A stretch of DNA of 64,000 bases from Thioclava pacifica DSM 10166 (GCF_000714535.1 NZ_AUND01000023.1:496001-560000), one strand, 5' to 3'; shown: positions 36,697 through 45,562, counted from the first letter of the stretch. Notes: generated by a model from the sequence alone, not told the origin. Program-made: numbers and translations.

Positions 36697-37443
36697 ATGC
36701 TGGAACTGGGTGTGACGGGTTGGGCCTTGGCGCTTCTGGCCGCCGTGATGGTCGGCCTGTCCAAGGGCGGCATTCCCATGGCGGCCTCGATCTCGGTTCC
36801 AGTGCTGGCGATGGTGATGGATCCGGTCGCGGCCGCGGGGCTCTTGCTTCCGGTCTATATCGTCGCGGACATGTTCGGCCTCTGGGCCTATCGCAAGGAG
36901 TTCGATCGGCGCGTGCTCGCGATCATGGTGCCGGCCACGACGATCGGGATTGGTATCGGCTGGGCCACGGCGGAAGTCGTGCCCGAGCGCTGGGTGACCC
37001 TGATGGTGGGCGTGATCGGCGCACTGTTCGCGCTCAATGCGCTGTTTCGGCATCGTCCCGGCGCGCGGCAGGAGGCTAAGGTCGCTCCGGGGCTGTTCTG
37101 GGGGACGATCGCGGGGGTCACCAGCTTCGTCAGCCATTCCGGCGCACCGCCCTATCAAGCCTACACGATCCCGCTCAACCTGCCCAAGCAGGTCTTCGCC
37201 GGCACGGCGACGGTGCTGTTTTCCTATGTGAACCTTGCCAAGCTCGGGCCCTACATCGCGCTGGGCGAGGTGAACTGGCATTCGCTGGGCACGGCGATGA
37301 TTCTCGCGGTTCCGGCGTCGGGGGCGGTGTTCCTGGGCGTCTGGCTGGTGAAGCGGATGCCGACCGAGATCTTCTATAAGGCAGTGATTTGGGCGCTGCT
37401 TCTGATCTCGCTCAAGCTGATCCAGCAGTCGATTTCCACCTAG
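36697..37443 (+). CDS. TSUP-family (TauE/SafE) membrane permease
   Basis: A 248-residue inner-membrane protein with about seven to eight helices; the N-terminal ALLAAVMVGLSKGGIPMAA and the mid-protein SFVSHSGAPPYQAYTIPL are typical TSUP half-repeats. The family exports sulfite, sulfonates and other organic anions. Substrate unknown; a role for organic acids would be speculation from the TCA neighbourhood. SD GGGAGGAGG before the ATG at 36697. Four-base overlap with the convergent small gene. Confidence 0.88.
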   Translation: MLELGVTGWALALLAAVMVGLSKGGIPMAASISVPVLAMVMDPVAAAGLLLPVYIVADMFGLWAYRKEFDRRVLAIMVPATTIGIGIGWATAEVVPERWVTLMVGVIGALFALNALFRHRPGARQEAKVAPGLFWGTIAGVTSFVSHSGAPPYQAYTIPLNLPKQVFAGTATVLFSYVNLAKLGPYIALGEVNWHSLGTAMILAVPASGAVFLGVWLVKRMPTEIFYKAVIWALLLISLKLIQQSIST

Positions 37444-37751
37444 AGCGCAGTGTCCTGACGGGGCAGGGTTTCAGCAAGCGTCTCGAAGGCTTCGCCCGAG
37501 GCGATCAGGCAGCTTTGCCCGCTCGCGCGCGTGACGAGTATCGTCCAGCTCCCGCTTTCGGAGGCGAAGATTTCCAAAACGGCATTGTTTTCGGCCAAGG
37601 CGATGGCGCGGCGGGTCTCGAAATAGCGGGTCTGGAGCTGTGCCACGAGATCGGCGCGCAAGCCGCAGGCGGCGGTTTCCGCCGGAGCACGTTGCGCAAG
37701 GGCGATCACCAGGACGAAGCCGAGAGAGAGGCCAATCATCTTGTGCAGCAT
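37440..37751 (-). CDS. Small exported protein of unknown function
   Basis: A 103-residue product with an N-terminal signal peptide (LSLGFVLVIALAQRAPAETA) and two cysteines in the mature part (in AACGLRAD and GQSCLIASG), possibly a disulfide. No family recognised. The ATG at 37751 follows AAAGGG; an ATG at 37766 has no SD. Its stop overlaps the TSUP stop. Confidence 0.65.
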   Translation of the reverse strand: MLHKMIGLSLGFVLVIALAQRAPAETAACGLRADLVAQLQTRYFETRRAIALAENNAVLEIFASESGSWTILVTRASGQSCLIASGEAFETLAETLPRQDTAL

Positions 37752-37942
37752 AACGCGCCCTTTCATCACCGAAGCCCCGAGCCTGCGCCACAAGGTGCGA
37801 AAATACGGTTAACACCCCGCGCCGCCGCGCAGCTCGCCCCCCTGCGACGCAGCGCTTTTTCTGCGATGCGGCAAATCAAGTCTTGCCGATTCTGTCCCGT
37901 TTGTGCGATCTGGCGAAAGAAAATTGCGAGATGGAGAATCAA

Positions 37943-38803
37943 ATGGCCCGCCCGACCCGTTCCGTGCTCTACATCCCCGGCTCAAAAGAGCGTGCGCTGG
38001 AAAAGGCGCAGGGGCTGGCCTGTGATGCGATCATCTTCGATCTCGAGGATGCCGTGGCGATCGAAGAGAAAGAGCATGCCCGCTCGTTGCTCGCGATGAC
38101 GCTGGCAGGCGCCGATTACGGCTCGCGGATGAAAATCGTGCGCATTAACGGGCTCGACACGAAATGGGGCGCCGAGGATATCGCGACCTTTGCGCGTGCG
38201 ATCAAGGACGGCGCCAAGGTCGACGCGATCCTGATCCCGAAAGTCTCGACGCCCGCCGATCTCGATGCGGTCGCGCGGATGATCCCCGATGTCCCTCTCT
38301 GGGCGATGATGGAAACCGCGCTGGGCATGCTCAACGCGAACCTGATCGCAGCGCATCCGCGCCTTGAGGGCATGGTGATGGGCACCAATGACCTCGCCAA
38401 GGAACTCCAGAGCCGCTTCCGCCCCGACCGGCTGCCGATGCAGGCCGGGCTGGGTCTGTGCCTGCTGGCCGCGAAGGCGCATGGCAAGATCATCGTCGAT
38501 GGCGTCTATAACGCGTTCAAGGATGACGAAGGGCTGAAGGTCGAATGCGATCAGGGCCGCGACATGGGATTTGACGGCAAGACGCTGATTCACCCCGCGC
38601 AGCTCGCGGTCTGCAATGCGGCTTTTGCACCGTCGGAGGCCGAGATTGACCTCGCCAAGCGTCAGATCGCTGCCTTCGAGGAAGCCGAGGCCGCCGGGCA
38701 GGGGGTTGCGGTCGTGGATGGTAAGATCGTCGAGAATCTGCATATCGTCACCGCGCGGCAGATCCTCGCCAAGGCGGAGGCGATTGCCGCGCTTGGCAGC
38801 TAA
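37943..38803 (+). CDS. mcl2: (3S)-malyl-CoA thioesterase-type CitE/Mcl2 family protein
   Basis: A 286-residue HpcH/HpaI-CitE fold protein: ARPTRSVLYIPGSKERALEKA at the start (first 20 of these shown only in part: RSVLYIPGSKE), DAIIFDLEDAV (metal-binding Glu/Asp), KIVRINGLDT and AMMETALGM. In R. sphaeroides the paralogue Mcl2, encoded between mdh and mch, hydrolyses (3S)-malyl-CoA to malate, the last step of the ethylmalonyl-CoA pathway. The same location here favours that role over lyase or citrate lyase activity. The start follows GGAG. It heads the operon nnrU-DUF1737-mch. Confidence 0.82.
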   Translation: MARPTRSVLYIPGSKERALEKAQGLACDAIIFDLEDAVAIEEKEHARSLLAMTLAGADYGSRMKIVRINGLDTKWGAEDIATFARAIKDGAKVDAILIPKVSTPADLDAVARMIPDVPLWAMMETALGMLNANLIAAHPRLEGMVMGTNDLAKELQSRFRPDRLPMQAGLGLCLLAAKAHGKIIVDGVYNAFKDDEGLKVECDQGRDMGFDGKTLIHPAQLAVCNAAFAPSEAEIDLAKRQIAAFEEAEAAGQGVAVVDGKIVENLHIVTARQILAKAEAIAALGS

Positions 38804-38815
38804 GAGGCACTCGCA

Positions 38816-39367
38816 ATGGCACTTCTCATCCTCGGCGTCCTGATCTGGTCGCTGGCACATCTGGCAAAACGGATCTTTCCGGGCTTCCGGCGCGCGCTCA
38901 AAGGGGCCGAGCGTCCGATGGTCGCCGCACTCGTTTTGATCAGCGTCGTACTGATGTTCATCGGCTGGCGCGCCGCCGATCCGGTTTTCTACCTCTGGAC
39001 GCCGAACGCCGCGCTCAAGGGGATCAACAACCTGCTGATGCTGTTCGCAGTGTACCTGTTCGCGGTCTCGGGCATGAAACTGTGGCTCAGCGGCAAGATC
39101 CGTCACCCGCAGCTGACCGGGGTGAAGACCTGGGCGCTGGCGCATTTGCTGGTCAATCCGAACCTGCCGGGGATCATCCTGTTCGGCGGTCTTCTGGCTT
39201 GGGCCGTGCTGGAGGTGATCCTGATCAACAAGCAGTCGAAGCCCGCCAAACCCAATCCGCAGGTCAATATCGGCAAGGAGATCGGCGGGATCGTCGGCAC
39301 GCTGATCCTCTATGGCGCGATCGCGGGCATCCACTACTGGTTCGGCTACCCGGTCTTCGGGGCGTGA
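38816..39367 (+). CDS. NnrU-family membrane protein
   Basis: A 183-residue protein with about five membrane helices; LIWSLAHLAKRIFPGFR, NNLLMLFAVYLF and HPQLTGVKTWALAHLLVN are NnrU features. NnrU was named from denitrifiers and resembles isoprenoid-type methyl-modifying membrane enzymes, but its function is unclear. It is 12 bases after mcl2 and followed one base later by DUF1737, inside an ethylmalonyl-CoA pathway operon. Confidence 0.87.
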   Translation: MALLILGVLIWSLAHLAKRIFPGFRRALKGAERPMVAALVLISVVLMFIGWRAADPVFYLWTPNAALKGINNLLMLFAVYLFAVSGMKLWLSGKIRHPQLTGVKTWALAHLLVNPNLPGIILFGGLLAWAVLEVILINKQSKPAKPNPQVNIGKEIGGIVGTLILYGAIAGIHYWFGYPVFGA

Positions 39368-39368
39368 T

Positions 39369-39575
39369 ATGGCGCTGATCTATCGCTTGCTCACCGAAGA
39401 CGACACCTCGGCCTTTTGCCACAAGGTCAGCCTCGCGCTGTCGAAGGGCTGGGCGCTGTATGGCGAGCCTCAATACGCCTTTGACGCCGAAAAGGGCGTG
39501 ATGCGTTGCGCGCAGGCCGTCACAAAGGAAATCGCGGGCGAATATCACCCCGACATGAAGCTGGGAGAGCAATGA
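39369..39575 (+). CDS. DUF1737 small protein
   Basis: A 68-residue cytosolic protein: IYRLLTEDDTSAFCHKVSLA, a GW pair (KGWALYGEP) and CAQAVTKEI are the DUF1737 signature. Function unknown. It starts one base after the nnrU stop and its stop overlaps the mch start (ATGA), so translation of all three is coupled. Confidence 0.85.
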   Translation: MALIYRLLTEDDTSAFCHKVSLALSKGWALYGEPQYAFDAEKGVMRCAQAVTKEIAGEYHPDMKLGEQ

Positions 39576-40609
39576 TGGGCAAGACCAATCCGGGCCGTTT
39601 CTTCGAGGATTACAAGGTGGGCGATGTGATCCGCCACGCCGTGCCGCGCACTGTCGCGGAAGGGGAGCGCGCGCTCTATCACGCGCTCTATCCGGCACGT
39701 CACGCGCTCTATTCCTCGGACGAGTTCGCGGCTGCCTGCGGGCTCGAGGGCTCGCCGCTCGACGATCTGATCGCCTTCCACGTCGTCTTCGGCAAGACGG
39801 TGCCGGATGTCTCACTCAATGCGGTGGCGAACCTCGGTTACGCCGAGGGGCGCTGGATCAAGCCGGTCTATCCGGGCGATACGCTGCGCTCGGAAAGCGA
39901 GGTGATCGGGGTCAAGCAGAACTCGAACGGCAAATCCGGGGTGGTCTATGTCCGAACCCGCGGTCTCAACCAGATGGATGAGGTCGTGCTGGAATATGTG
40001 CGCTGGGTGATGGTGCGCAAAGGCGACTTTGATGCGCCCGCGCCCGAGACCGTGCTGCCCGATCTGGCGAAGGTCGTTTCCCCCGAAGATCTTGTGATCC
40101 CGGAAGGGCTGACCTTCGAGGGCTATGATTTCGACCTCGCGGGCGAGCCGCATCGCTGGGGCGATTACGAGATCGGCGAGAAGATCGACCATGTGGACGG
40201 CGTGACGATCGAGGAAGCCGAGCACATGATCGCCACGCGCCTTTGGCAGAACACCGCCAAGGTGCATTTCGATGCGACCTTCCGTGAAGACGGTCAACGT
40301 CTGATCTATGGCGGCCATGTGATCTCGATGGCCCGCGCGCTCTCGTTCAACGGGCTGGCGAACGCGCAAATGATCGTGGCGCTCAATGGCGGCGCCCATG
40401 CCAATCCTTGCTTCTCGGGCGATACCGTCAAGGCCTGGTCGGAAGTGCTCGACCGCGCCGAGACCGGCGTGCCCGGCGTCGGGGCGATCCGGCTGCGGCT
40501 GGTCGCCACCAAACAGGGTGCGAGCGAGTTCGCCTATAAGGGCGAAGACGGAAAATACCTCCCCGAAGTGCTGCTCGATCTCGATTACTGGGCACTGATG
40601 CCGATCTGA
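39572..40609 (+). CDS. mch: Mesaconyl-CoA hydratase (double-MaoC hotdog)
   Basis: A 345-residue protein with two MaoC-like hotdog halves (about 1-165 and 180-345): FFEDYKVGDVIRH at the N-terminus and YEIGEKIDHVDGVTIEEAEH in the second half. This matches the R. sphaeroides enzyme that hydrates mesaconyl-CoA to beta-methylmalyl-CoA in acetate assimilation by the ethylmalonyl-CoA pathway. Context (mcl2 upstream, sdh downstream) supports this. Two ATGs in a row at 39572 and 39575; the first overlaps the DUF1737 stop. Confidence 0.88.
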   Translation: MMGKTNPGRFFEDYKVGDVIRHAVPRTVAEGERALYHALYPARHALYSSDEFAAACGLEGSPLDDLIAFHVVFGKTVPDVSLNAVANLGYAEGRWIKPVYPGDTLRSESEVIGVKQNSNGKSGVVYVRTRGLNQMDEVVLEYVRWVMVRKGDFDAPAPETVLPDLAKVVSPEDLVIPEGLTFEGYDFDLAGEPHRWGDYEIGEKIDHVDGVTIEEAEHMIATRLWQNTAKVHFDATFREDGQRLIYGGHVISMARALSFNGLANAQMIVALNGGAHANPCFSGDTVKAWSEVLDRAETGVPGVGAIRLRLVATKQGASEFAYKGEDGKYLPEVLLDLDYWALMPI

Positions 40610-40626
40610 TCGCGGCGGGAGACTCA

Positions 40627-40652
40627 CTCGCGGGGACAGCGGTCTCCGCGAG
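40627..40652 (+). other. Hairpin after mch
   Basis: CTCGCGGGGA (40627-40636) pairs with TCTCCGCGAG (40643-40652; one G-T) around CAGCGG. No U-tract follows, so it is more likely an mRNA 3'-end structure than a classical terminator. The sdhC operators start 9 bases later. Confidence 0.55.
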
Positions 40653-40660
40653 CGGTAACA

Positions 40661-40691
40661 TGTGATCACGCTCAGAATTTATGTGATCACA
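40661..40691. promoter_or_regulatory. Two TGTGATCAC operators, 21 bp apart, upstream of sdhC
   Basis: TGTGATCACG at 40661-40670 and TGTGATCACA at 40682-40691; centres 21 bp apart, exactly as upstream of sucC. Relative to the possible promoter at 40713-40740 they would be centred near -81 and -60, positions used by class I activators. Confidence 0.75.
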
Positions 40692-40712
40692 AAGCGAATT
40701 TTTCACCCCTGT

Positions 40713-40740
40713 TTGACCGCAAATCTCAGCTTTTCATGCT
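40713..40740 (+). promoter_or_regulatory. Possible sdhC promoter
   Basis: TTGACC (40713-40718), 16-bp spacer, CATGCT (40735-40740). Good -35 and poor -10, which would fit a promoter that needs an activator bound at the upstream paired sites. The leader would be ~118 nt. Confidence 0.4.
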
Positions 40741-40864
40741 CTGAGCGCGTGACTTGGGGGAAAATTACGTTAGTAACAAACCCAATTCCGGCCAGCTCCG
40801 CGCAAGCCCGGACCCCGCTCAGGGGCGCTGCTTGCGTCGAGCCCAGCGAACAAAGGGACCGATC

Positions 40865-41254
40865 ATGGCTGAAGTGAAACAGGTTGAGCGCCCGCTTTCC
40901 CCGCATCTTCAAATCTACCGCCCGCAGATGACGTCGTTCTCGTCGATCATGACGCGGATCACCGGCAACGGGATCATCGTCGGCGTGCTGCTGCTCGTCT
41001 GGTGGCTGCTCGCTGCCGCGACCAGCCCTGCCTATTTCGACTTCGTGAACGCGATCGCGACCTCGTGGTTCGGCGATCTGGTCTTCACCCTGTCGCTGCT
41101 GGGCGTCTGGTATCACTACCTTGCCGGGATCCGGCACCTGATCTGGGATACCGGCCGCTACATGGACATCAAGACCGCCGAGATGCTCGGCTGGGTCTGC
41201 ATCATCGGCTCGGTCGTGCTGACCGCGCTGACCCTCATCATCATTCATCTGTAA
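40865..41254 (+). CDS. sdhC: Succinate dehydrogenase cytochrome b556 subunit
   Basis: A 129-residue membrane anchor with three helices. RPLSPHLQIYRPQMTSFSS, the SIMTRITG stretch and the heme-ligand region WYHYLAGIRHLIWDTG identify SdhC. With SdhD it binds heme b and ubiquinone. SD AAAGGGA. First gene of sdhCDA-lipoprotein-sdhB. Confidence 0.95.
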   Translation: MAEVKQVERPLSPHLQIYRPQMTSFSSIMTRITGNGIIVGVLLLVWWLLAAATSPAYFDFVNAIATSWFGDLVFTLSLLGVWYHYLAGIRHLIWDTGRYMDIKTAEMLGWVCIIGSVVLTALTLIIIHL

Positions 41255-41265
41255 CGGAGGCCGAG

Positions 41266-41658
41266 ATGCGTTACCTCACCGACCGCAAACGCGCCGTTGG
41301 CAAAGGTGCCTCGGGCACCGGTACCGAGCATCACTGGTGGATGTCGGCATCCGCCGTGGCGCTTGCCTTCATGATCCCGACCTGGCTCTACATCGTCGGC
41401 ACCACGCTGGGCGCTGACCAGCAGACCGTGATCGCCACCTTCGCGAGCCCCTTCCCGGCGATCCTGACCGCGCTGATCGTGATCGTCGGCATGCAGCACT
41501 TCGCGAAGGGCACCGAAGTCTGGATCGAAGACTACGTGCACGGCACCGCCGGCAAGGCGCTCAAGATCGCGATGCATTCGCTGGCTTACGTGATCATGGC
41601 GACCGCACTCTATGCACTCGGCAAGATGGTCTTCATCGGCCTTCTGCTGGGCAACTGA
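41266..41658 (+). CDS. sdhD: Succinate dehydrogenase hydrophobic membrane anchor subunit
   Basis: A 130-residue protein with three membrane helices, starting [20 protein letters not shown], with [12 protein letters not shown] and [18 protein letters not shown]. It completes the quinone and heme site of complex II. 11 bases after sdhC, with SD CGGAGG. Confidence 0.95.
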   Translation: MRYLTDRKRAVGKGASGTGTEHHWWMSASAVALAFMIPTWLYIVGTTLGADQQTVIATFASPFPAILTALIVIVGMQHFAKGTEVWIEDYVHGTAGKALKIAMHSLAYVIMATALYALGKMVFIGLLLGN

Positions 41659-41674
41659 TAACGGGACGAGGCAA

Positions 41675-43480
41675 ATGGCTGCATACGAATACGAAACCCA
41701 CAATTACGACGTGGTCGTGGTCGGCGCCGGTGGCTCGGGCCTGCGTGCCACGCTCGGCATGGCCGAACAGGGCCTGCGCACCGCCTGCGTGACCAAGGTC
41801 TTCCCGACCCGCTCGCACACGGTTGCGGCACAGGGCGGCATCGCCGCGTCTCTGGGCAACATGGGCCCGGACAGCTGGCAGTGGCACATGTATGACACGA
41901 TCAAGGGCTCGGACTGGCTCGGCGATAACGACGCGATGGAATATCTCGCGCGCGAAGCCCCCAAGGCCGTCTACGAGCTTGAGCATTACGGCGTGCCGTT
42001 CTCGCGCACCGAAGAGGGCAAGATCTACCAGCGTCCCTTCGGCGGCCACACCACCGAATACGGCGAAGGCCCGCCCGTGCAGCGTACCTGTGCCGCTGCC
42101 GACCGCACCGGCCACGCGATCCTGCACACGCTCTACGGTCAGTCGCTGAAGAACAACGCTGAGTTCTACATCGAGTATTTCGCGATCGACCTCATCATGT
42201 CCGATGACGGGCAGTGCCAGGGCGTCGTCTGCTGGAAGCTCGACGATGGCACGATGCATGTCTTCAACGCGAAGATGGTGGTTCTTGCGACCGGGGGTTA
42301 CGGCCGCGCCTACTTCTCGGCCACCTCGGCCCATACCTGCACCGGCGACGGTGGCGGCATGGTGGCGCGGGCTGGCCTCGCGCTGCAGGACATGGAATTC
42401 GTGCAGTTCCACCCGACCGGCATCTACGGCTCGGGCTGTCTGATCACCGAGGGCGCACGCGGCGAGGGTGGTTACCTGACCAACTCCGAAGGCGAACGCT
42501 TCATGGAACGCTACGCGCCGACCTACAAGGACCTGGCCTCGCGTGACGTTGTCTCGCGCTGCATGACCCTGGAGATCCGCGAAGGTCGCGGCGTGGGCGA
42601 GCACAAGGATCACATCTTCCTCAACCTCAGCCACCTTCCGCCCGAAGCGCTGGCCGAGCGTCTGCCGGGGATCTCGGAATCGGCGAAGATCTTCGCCGGC
42701 GTCGACGTGACCAAGGAACCGATCCCGGTTCTGCCGACCGTGCACTACAACATGGGCGGTATCCCGACGAACTATCATGGCGAGGTCATCAACCCGACCG
42801 CCGACAACCCCGACGCGATCGTGCCTGGCCTGATGGCCGTGGGCGAGGCGGGCTCGGCCTCGGTGCATGGTGCGAACCGTCTGGGCTCGAACTCGCTGAT
42901 CGACCTCGTGGTCTTCGGCCGCGCTGCCGCGATCCGCGCCGGTCAGATCGTCGATCCGAACAGTTCCAACCCGATCATCCCGAAGGCCAAGATCGACGCG
43001 ATCTTCGACCGTTTCGACAAGGTGCGTTACGCCGATGGCGGCACGCCCACGGCCGAGCTGCGCCTCGAGATGCAGCGCACGATGCAGGCGGACGCGGCGG
43101 TGTTCCGCACCGACAAGACGCTGGCCGAGGGTGTCGAGAAGATGAAGGCCGTGGCCTCCAAGCTCGACGATCTCAAGGTCACCGACCGCTCGCTGATCTG
43201 GAACTCGGACCTGATGGAAACGCTCGAACTCGAGAACCTGATGCCGAACGCGCTGGCGACGATCGTCGGCGCCGAGGCTCGCAAGGAAAGCCGCGGTGCG
43301 CATGCGCACGAGGATTACCCGGATCGCGACGACGCGAACTGGCGCAAGCACTCGATCATGCATGTGGACGGCAACGAGGTGAAACTCACCTTCCGCGCGG
43401 TCCATCTCGATCCGCTGACGCCCGAAGCCGATGGCGGCATCGAGCTGAAGAAGATCGCGCCGAAGAAGCGGGTCTACTGA
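41675..43480 (+). CDS. sdhA: Succinate dehydrogenase flavoprotein subunit
   Basis: A 601-residue catalytic subunit. FAD loop GAGGSG (residues 17-22), covalent-FAD histidine in [10 protein letters not shown] (His48), substrate-site [21 protein letters not shown] (seen in parts HPTGIYGSG and [10 protein letters not shown]), and the C-terminal [14 protein letters not shown]. It oxidises succinate to fumarate on the cytosolic face. The stop overlaps the start of the small lipoprotein gene by one base. Confidence 0.98.
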   Translation: MAAYEYETHNYDVVVVGAGGSGLRATLGMAEQGLRTACVTKVFPTRSHTVAAQGGIAASLGNMGPDSWQWHMYDTIKGSDWLGDNDAMEYLAREAPKAVYELEHYGVPFSRTEEGKIYQRPFGGHTTEYGEGPPVQRTCAAADRTGHAILHTLYGQSLKNNAEFYIEYFAIDLIMSDDGQCQGVVCWKLDDGTMHVFNAKMVVLATGGYGRAYFSATSAHTCTGDGGGMVARAGLALQDMEFVQFHPTGIYGSGCLITEGARGEGGYLTNSEGERFMERYAPTYKDLASRDVVSRCMTLEIREGRGVGEHKDHIFLNLSHLPPEALAERLPGISESAKIFAGVDVTKEPIPVLPTVHYNMGGIPTNYHGEVINPTADNPDAIVPGLMAVGEAGSASVHGANRLGSNSLIDLVVFGRAAAIRAGQIVDPNSSNPIIPKAKIDAIFDRFDKVRYADGGTPTAELRLEMQRTMQADAAVFRTDKTLAEGVEKMKAVASKLDDLKVTDRSLIWNSDLMETLELENLMPNALATIVGAEARKESRGAHAHEDYPDRDDANWRKHSIMHVDGNEVKLTFRAVHLDPLTPEADGGIELKKIAPKKRVY

Positions 43481-43767
43481 TGCGCCTCGGACCGGCATAT
43501 GGGCTGATGGCGGCGGGGTTCGGCCTCGCTGCCTGCGGTCCAATTCCGGTCGAACAGGCCGAACGCCAGTGCTACGCCCAATATGCCCCGAAAGCGCCGA
43601 TCACCGGCACGGCGGGCATGGGCATCACGAATGAGGGTTTCCATTCCAAGATGGAACTCGACTTCAATCTCGGCGTCACGGTTCAGGGCGATCCCTCAGA
43701 GGCCTACAACGCCTGCGTTTACAGAAAATCCGGCCGGATGCCCACGCGGCCGCTCTATTCGTACTGA
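43480..43767 (+). CDS. Small lipoprotein between sdhA and sdhB
   Basis: A 95-residue product with a signal peptide and lipobox LAAC (Cys19), followed by [11 protein letters not shown]-like and [13 protein letters not shown] segments with two more cysteines. No family name known to me. It starts inside the sdhA stop (TGATG), so it is made with complex II, yet is predicted to sit in the periplasm or on a membrane. A complex II assembly or envelope role can only be guessed from position. Confidence 0.75.
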   Translation: MRLGPAYGLMAAGFGLAACGPIPVEQAERQCYAQYAPKAPITGTAGMGITNEGFHSKMELDFNLGVTVQGDPSEAYNACVYRKSGRMPTRPLYSY

Positions 43768-43784
43768 CGGAAAGGGGACCACAC

Positions 43785-44561
43785 ATGGTTCAGTTCACGC
43801 TTCCGAAGAATTCCAAGATCCGCGTCGGCAAGACCTGGCCGAAGCCGGATGCCAAGAACGTCCGCAAGTTCCAGATCTATCGCTGGGATCCGGATACCGG
43901 GGAAAACCCGCGGATCGACACCTATTTCCTTGATATGGACAAGTGCGGGCCGATGGTCCTCGACGCGCTTCTCAAGATCAAGAACGAGATCGATCCGACC
44001 CTGACCTTCCGCCGCTCGTGCCGTGAGGGGATCTGCGGCTCCTGCGCGATGAATATCGACGGGATCAACACGCTGGCCTGTATCTACGGGCTCGACGAGA
44101 TCAAGGGCGACGTGAAGATCTATCCGCTGCCGCATATGCCGGTGGTGAAGGATCTTATCCCGGACCTGACGCATTTCTATGCCCAGCATGCCTCGATCAT
44201 GCCCTGGCTTGAAACCAAGACGAACCGCCCCGAGAAGGAATGGCGCCAGTCGATCGAGGATCGCAAGAAACTCGACGGTCTCTATGAATGCGTGATGTGT
44301 GCGTCCTGCTCGACCTCATGCCCGAGCTACTGGTGGAACGGCGACAAATATCTCGGCCCGGCGGCGCTGTTGCATGCCTATCGCTGGATCATCGACTCGC
44401 GCGACGAGGCGACCGGCGAGCGTCTGGATGCGCTGGAAGATCCCTTCAAGCTTTATCGTTGCCACACGATCATGAACTGCACCAAGACCTGCCCGAAAGG
44501 CCTCAACCCGGCCAAGGCGATCGCCGAGATCAAGCGGATGCAGGTCAACCGCGTGGTGTAA
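43785..44561 (+). CDS. sdhB: Succinate dehydrogenase iron-sulfur subunit
   Basis: A 258-residue electron-transfer subunit. [2Fe-2S] ligands in CREGICGSC and LAC (Cys79, 84, 87, 99); [4Fe-4S] and [3Fe-4S] ligands in [12 protein letters not shown] (169, 172, 175, 179) and [17 protein letters not shown]. All cluster cysteines are present. 17 bases after the lipoprotein gene; a terminator follows. Confidence 0.98.
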   Translation: MVQFTLPKNSKIRVGKTWPKPDAKNVRKFQIYRWDPDTGENPRIDTYFLDMDKCGPMVLDALLKIKNEIDPTLTFRRSCREGICGSCAMNIDGINTLACIYGLDEIKGDVKIYPLPHMPVVKDLIPDLTHFYAQHASIMPWLETKTNRPEKEWRQSIEDRKKLDGLYECVMCASCSTSCPSYWWNGDKYLGPAALLHAYRWIIDSRDEATGERLDALEDPFKLYRCHTIMNCTKTCPKGLNPAKAIAEIKRMQVNRVV

Positions 44562-44611
44562 ACCAAAGAGCATATAGGGGCGGCCAAATAAGCTGCCCCA
44601 ATGGATTGTAG

Positions 44612-44637
44612 AAGGGCGGCGCAAGTCGCCCTTTTTG
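44612..44637 (+). terminator. Intrinsic terminator of the sdh operon
   Basis: AAGGGCG (44612-44618) pairs with CGCCCTT (44627-44633) and is followed by TTT to make CTTTTTG. About 50 bases after the sdhB stop. Confidence 0.82.
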
Positions 44638-44744
44638 CTGCGTTGCAGCAATTGCATATCGCGCATGCAGCATTTTGGGTTTGAATTTCTGTGGAACAGC
44701 CTATGTCTCTGCGCAGGGAGGAACTCGCAACTGGAGAGAGTTCC

Positions 44745-44921
44745 ATGGTGGAAATCGTCAAGTTCCCGAAAGGGGCGCAACCCGTTCAAGTCGCTGAAGA
44801 GCATCTGGCCTATTACACCCCCGAAAAATCCGCGCCCGTGATGATTGCGTCGGCAAAGCCGCGCAAGGAGACCGGCCTCGAAGCGGTCGAGCTTATGTAC
44901 GAATATTACAGCGCCGCCTGA
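44745..44921 (+). CDS. Small protein of unknown function (58 residues)
   Basis: Starts MVEIVKFPKGAQPVQ at an ATG preceded by GGAGAG; in-frame ATGs at 44691 and 44703 lack a comparable SD. The product has an alternating N-terminal half and an acidic C-terminus (GLEAVELMYEYYSAA). No family recognised. It stands alone between two intrinsic terminators with an AT-richer leader (44640-44700), which supports a real short transcription unit. Confidence 0.65.
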   Translation: MVEIVKFPKGAQPVQVAEEHLAYYTPEKSAPVMIASAKPRKETGLEAVELMYEYYSAA

Positions 44922-44953
44922 GCACTGTTGTGAAAGGCGATTTTGTCGCGACT

Positions 44954-44982
44954 GCCCCGGTCTTTGGCCGGGGTTCTTTTTT
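44954..44982 (+). terminator. Intrinsic terminator of the 58-residue protein gene
   Basis: CCCCGG (44955-44960) pairs with CCGGGG (44968-44973), loop TCTTTGG, followed by TTCTTTTTT. 33 bases after the stop. Confidence 0.85.
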
Positions 44983-45014
44983 GAACGAATGGCAAATCGG
45001 GGCCCGTTGAGGCC

Positions 45015-45479
45015 TCAGCTCAGCAGCTTCCATAGCGCATGGAACGCCATGTAGATCACGATCAGAGATCCGATCGTGTAAAACGTTGCGCGGGTTTCAT
45101 GAGATTGCTGCGTGACGTAGGCCCAGAAATGCGCCGCGCGTGCGAGAACAAAGCCGTAGAGCAGGAACTGAGCGAGCAGAAGGCCCGGATCGGTCGCAAC
45201 GAAGAGCAGACCGGCGATCCAGAAGGCGGGGATGTTCTCGAGATCGTTTCGGTGCATGCGGCGGGAGCGATCGACATAGTCATTGATCTCGAGCTGTGCC
45301 GGATCTGGCGCGCGGTTGATCAGCCCAGGGCGCAGATCTTCGGGACTTGCGAGGCCCGAATTGCTTTTCAGCATGCGATAGACGGTCATCCCGCCCTGAC
45401 CCATCACCTTGAGAACCATGAGCGAAGCCGCGATGGCATAGGCCGTGAAGGCGGGCGTATTCAGGTCGAGCTCGGTCAT
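45015..45479 (-). CDS. MAPEG-family membrane protein (MGST1-like), divergent from TetR
   Basis: A 154-residue protein with about four membrane helices. The loop VDRSRRMHRNDLENIPAFW and the later YGFVLARAAHFWAYV match the MGST1-like branch of MAPEG, whose members conjugate or reduce lipophilic electrophiles with glutathione. SD AAGGAGC before 45479. Divergent from the TetR gene over a region with two palindromic operators, so it is the likely target of that repressor. Longer than and distinct from the MAPEG gene at 25 kb. Confidence 0.88.
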   Translation of the reverse strand: MTELDLNTPAFTAYAIAASLMVLKVMGQGGMTVYRMLKSNSGLASPEDLRPGLINRAPDPAQLEINDYVDRSRRMHRNDLENIPAFWIAGLLFVATDPGLLLAQFLLYGFVLARAAHFWAYVTQQSHETRATFYTIGSLIVIYMAFHALWKLLS

Positions 45480-45527
45480 GTGGTGCTCCTTTTCGGGGCA
45501 GTGTGGCGCGGAGAGGAAATCCTTTAC

Positions 45528-45562
45528 TTACCATTGGTAAATTCGTAACTTACCATCGGTAA
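45528..45562. promoter_or_regulatory. Two TetR-type operators between MAPEG and TetR genes
   Basis: TTACCATTGGTAA (45528-45540) and TTACCATCGGTAA (45550-45562), centres 22 bp apart; the second extends to a 15-bp palindrome CTTACC-ATC-GGTAAG. They lie 20-50 bases before the TetR start and just upstream of the MAPEG start. Typical of an autoregulating TetR pair. Confidence 0.75.
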
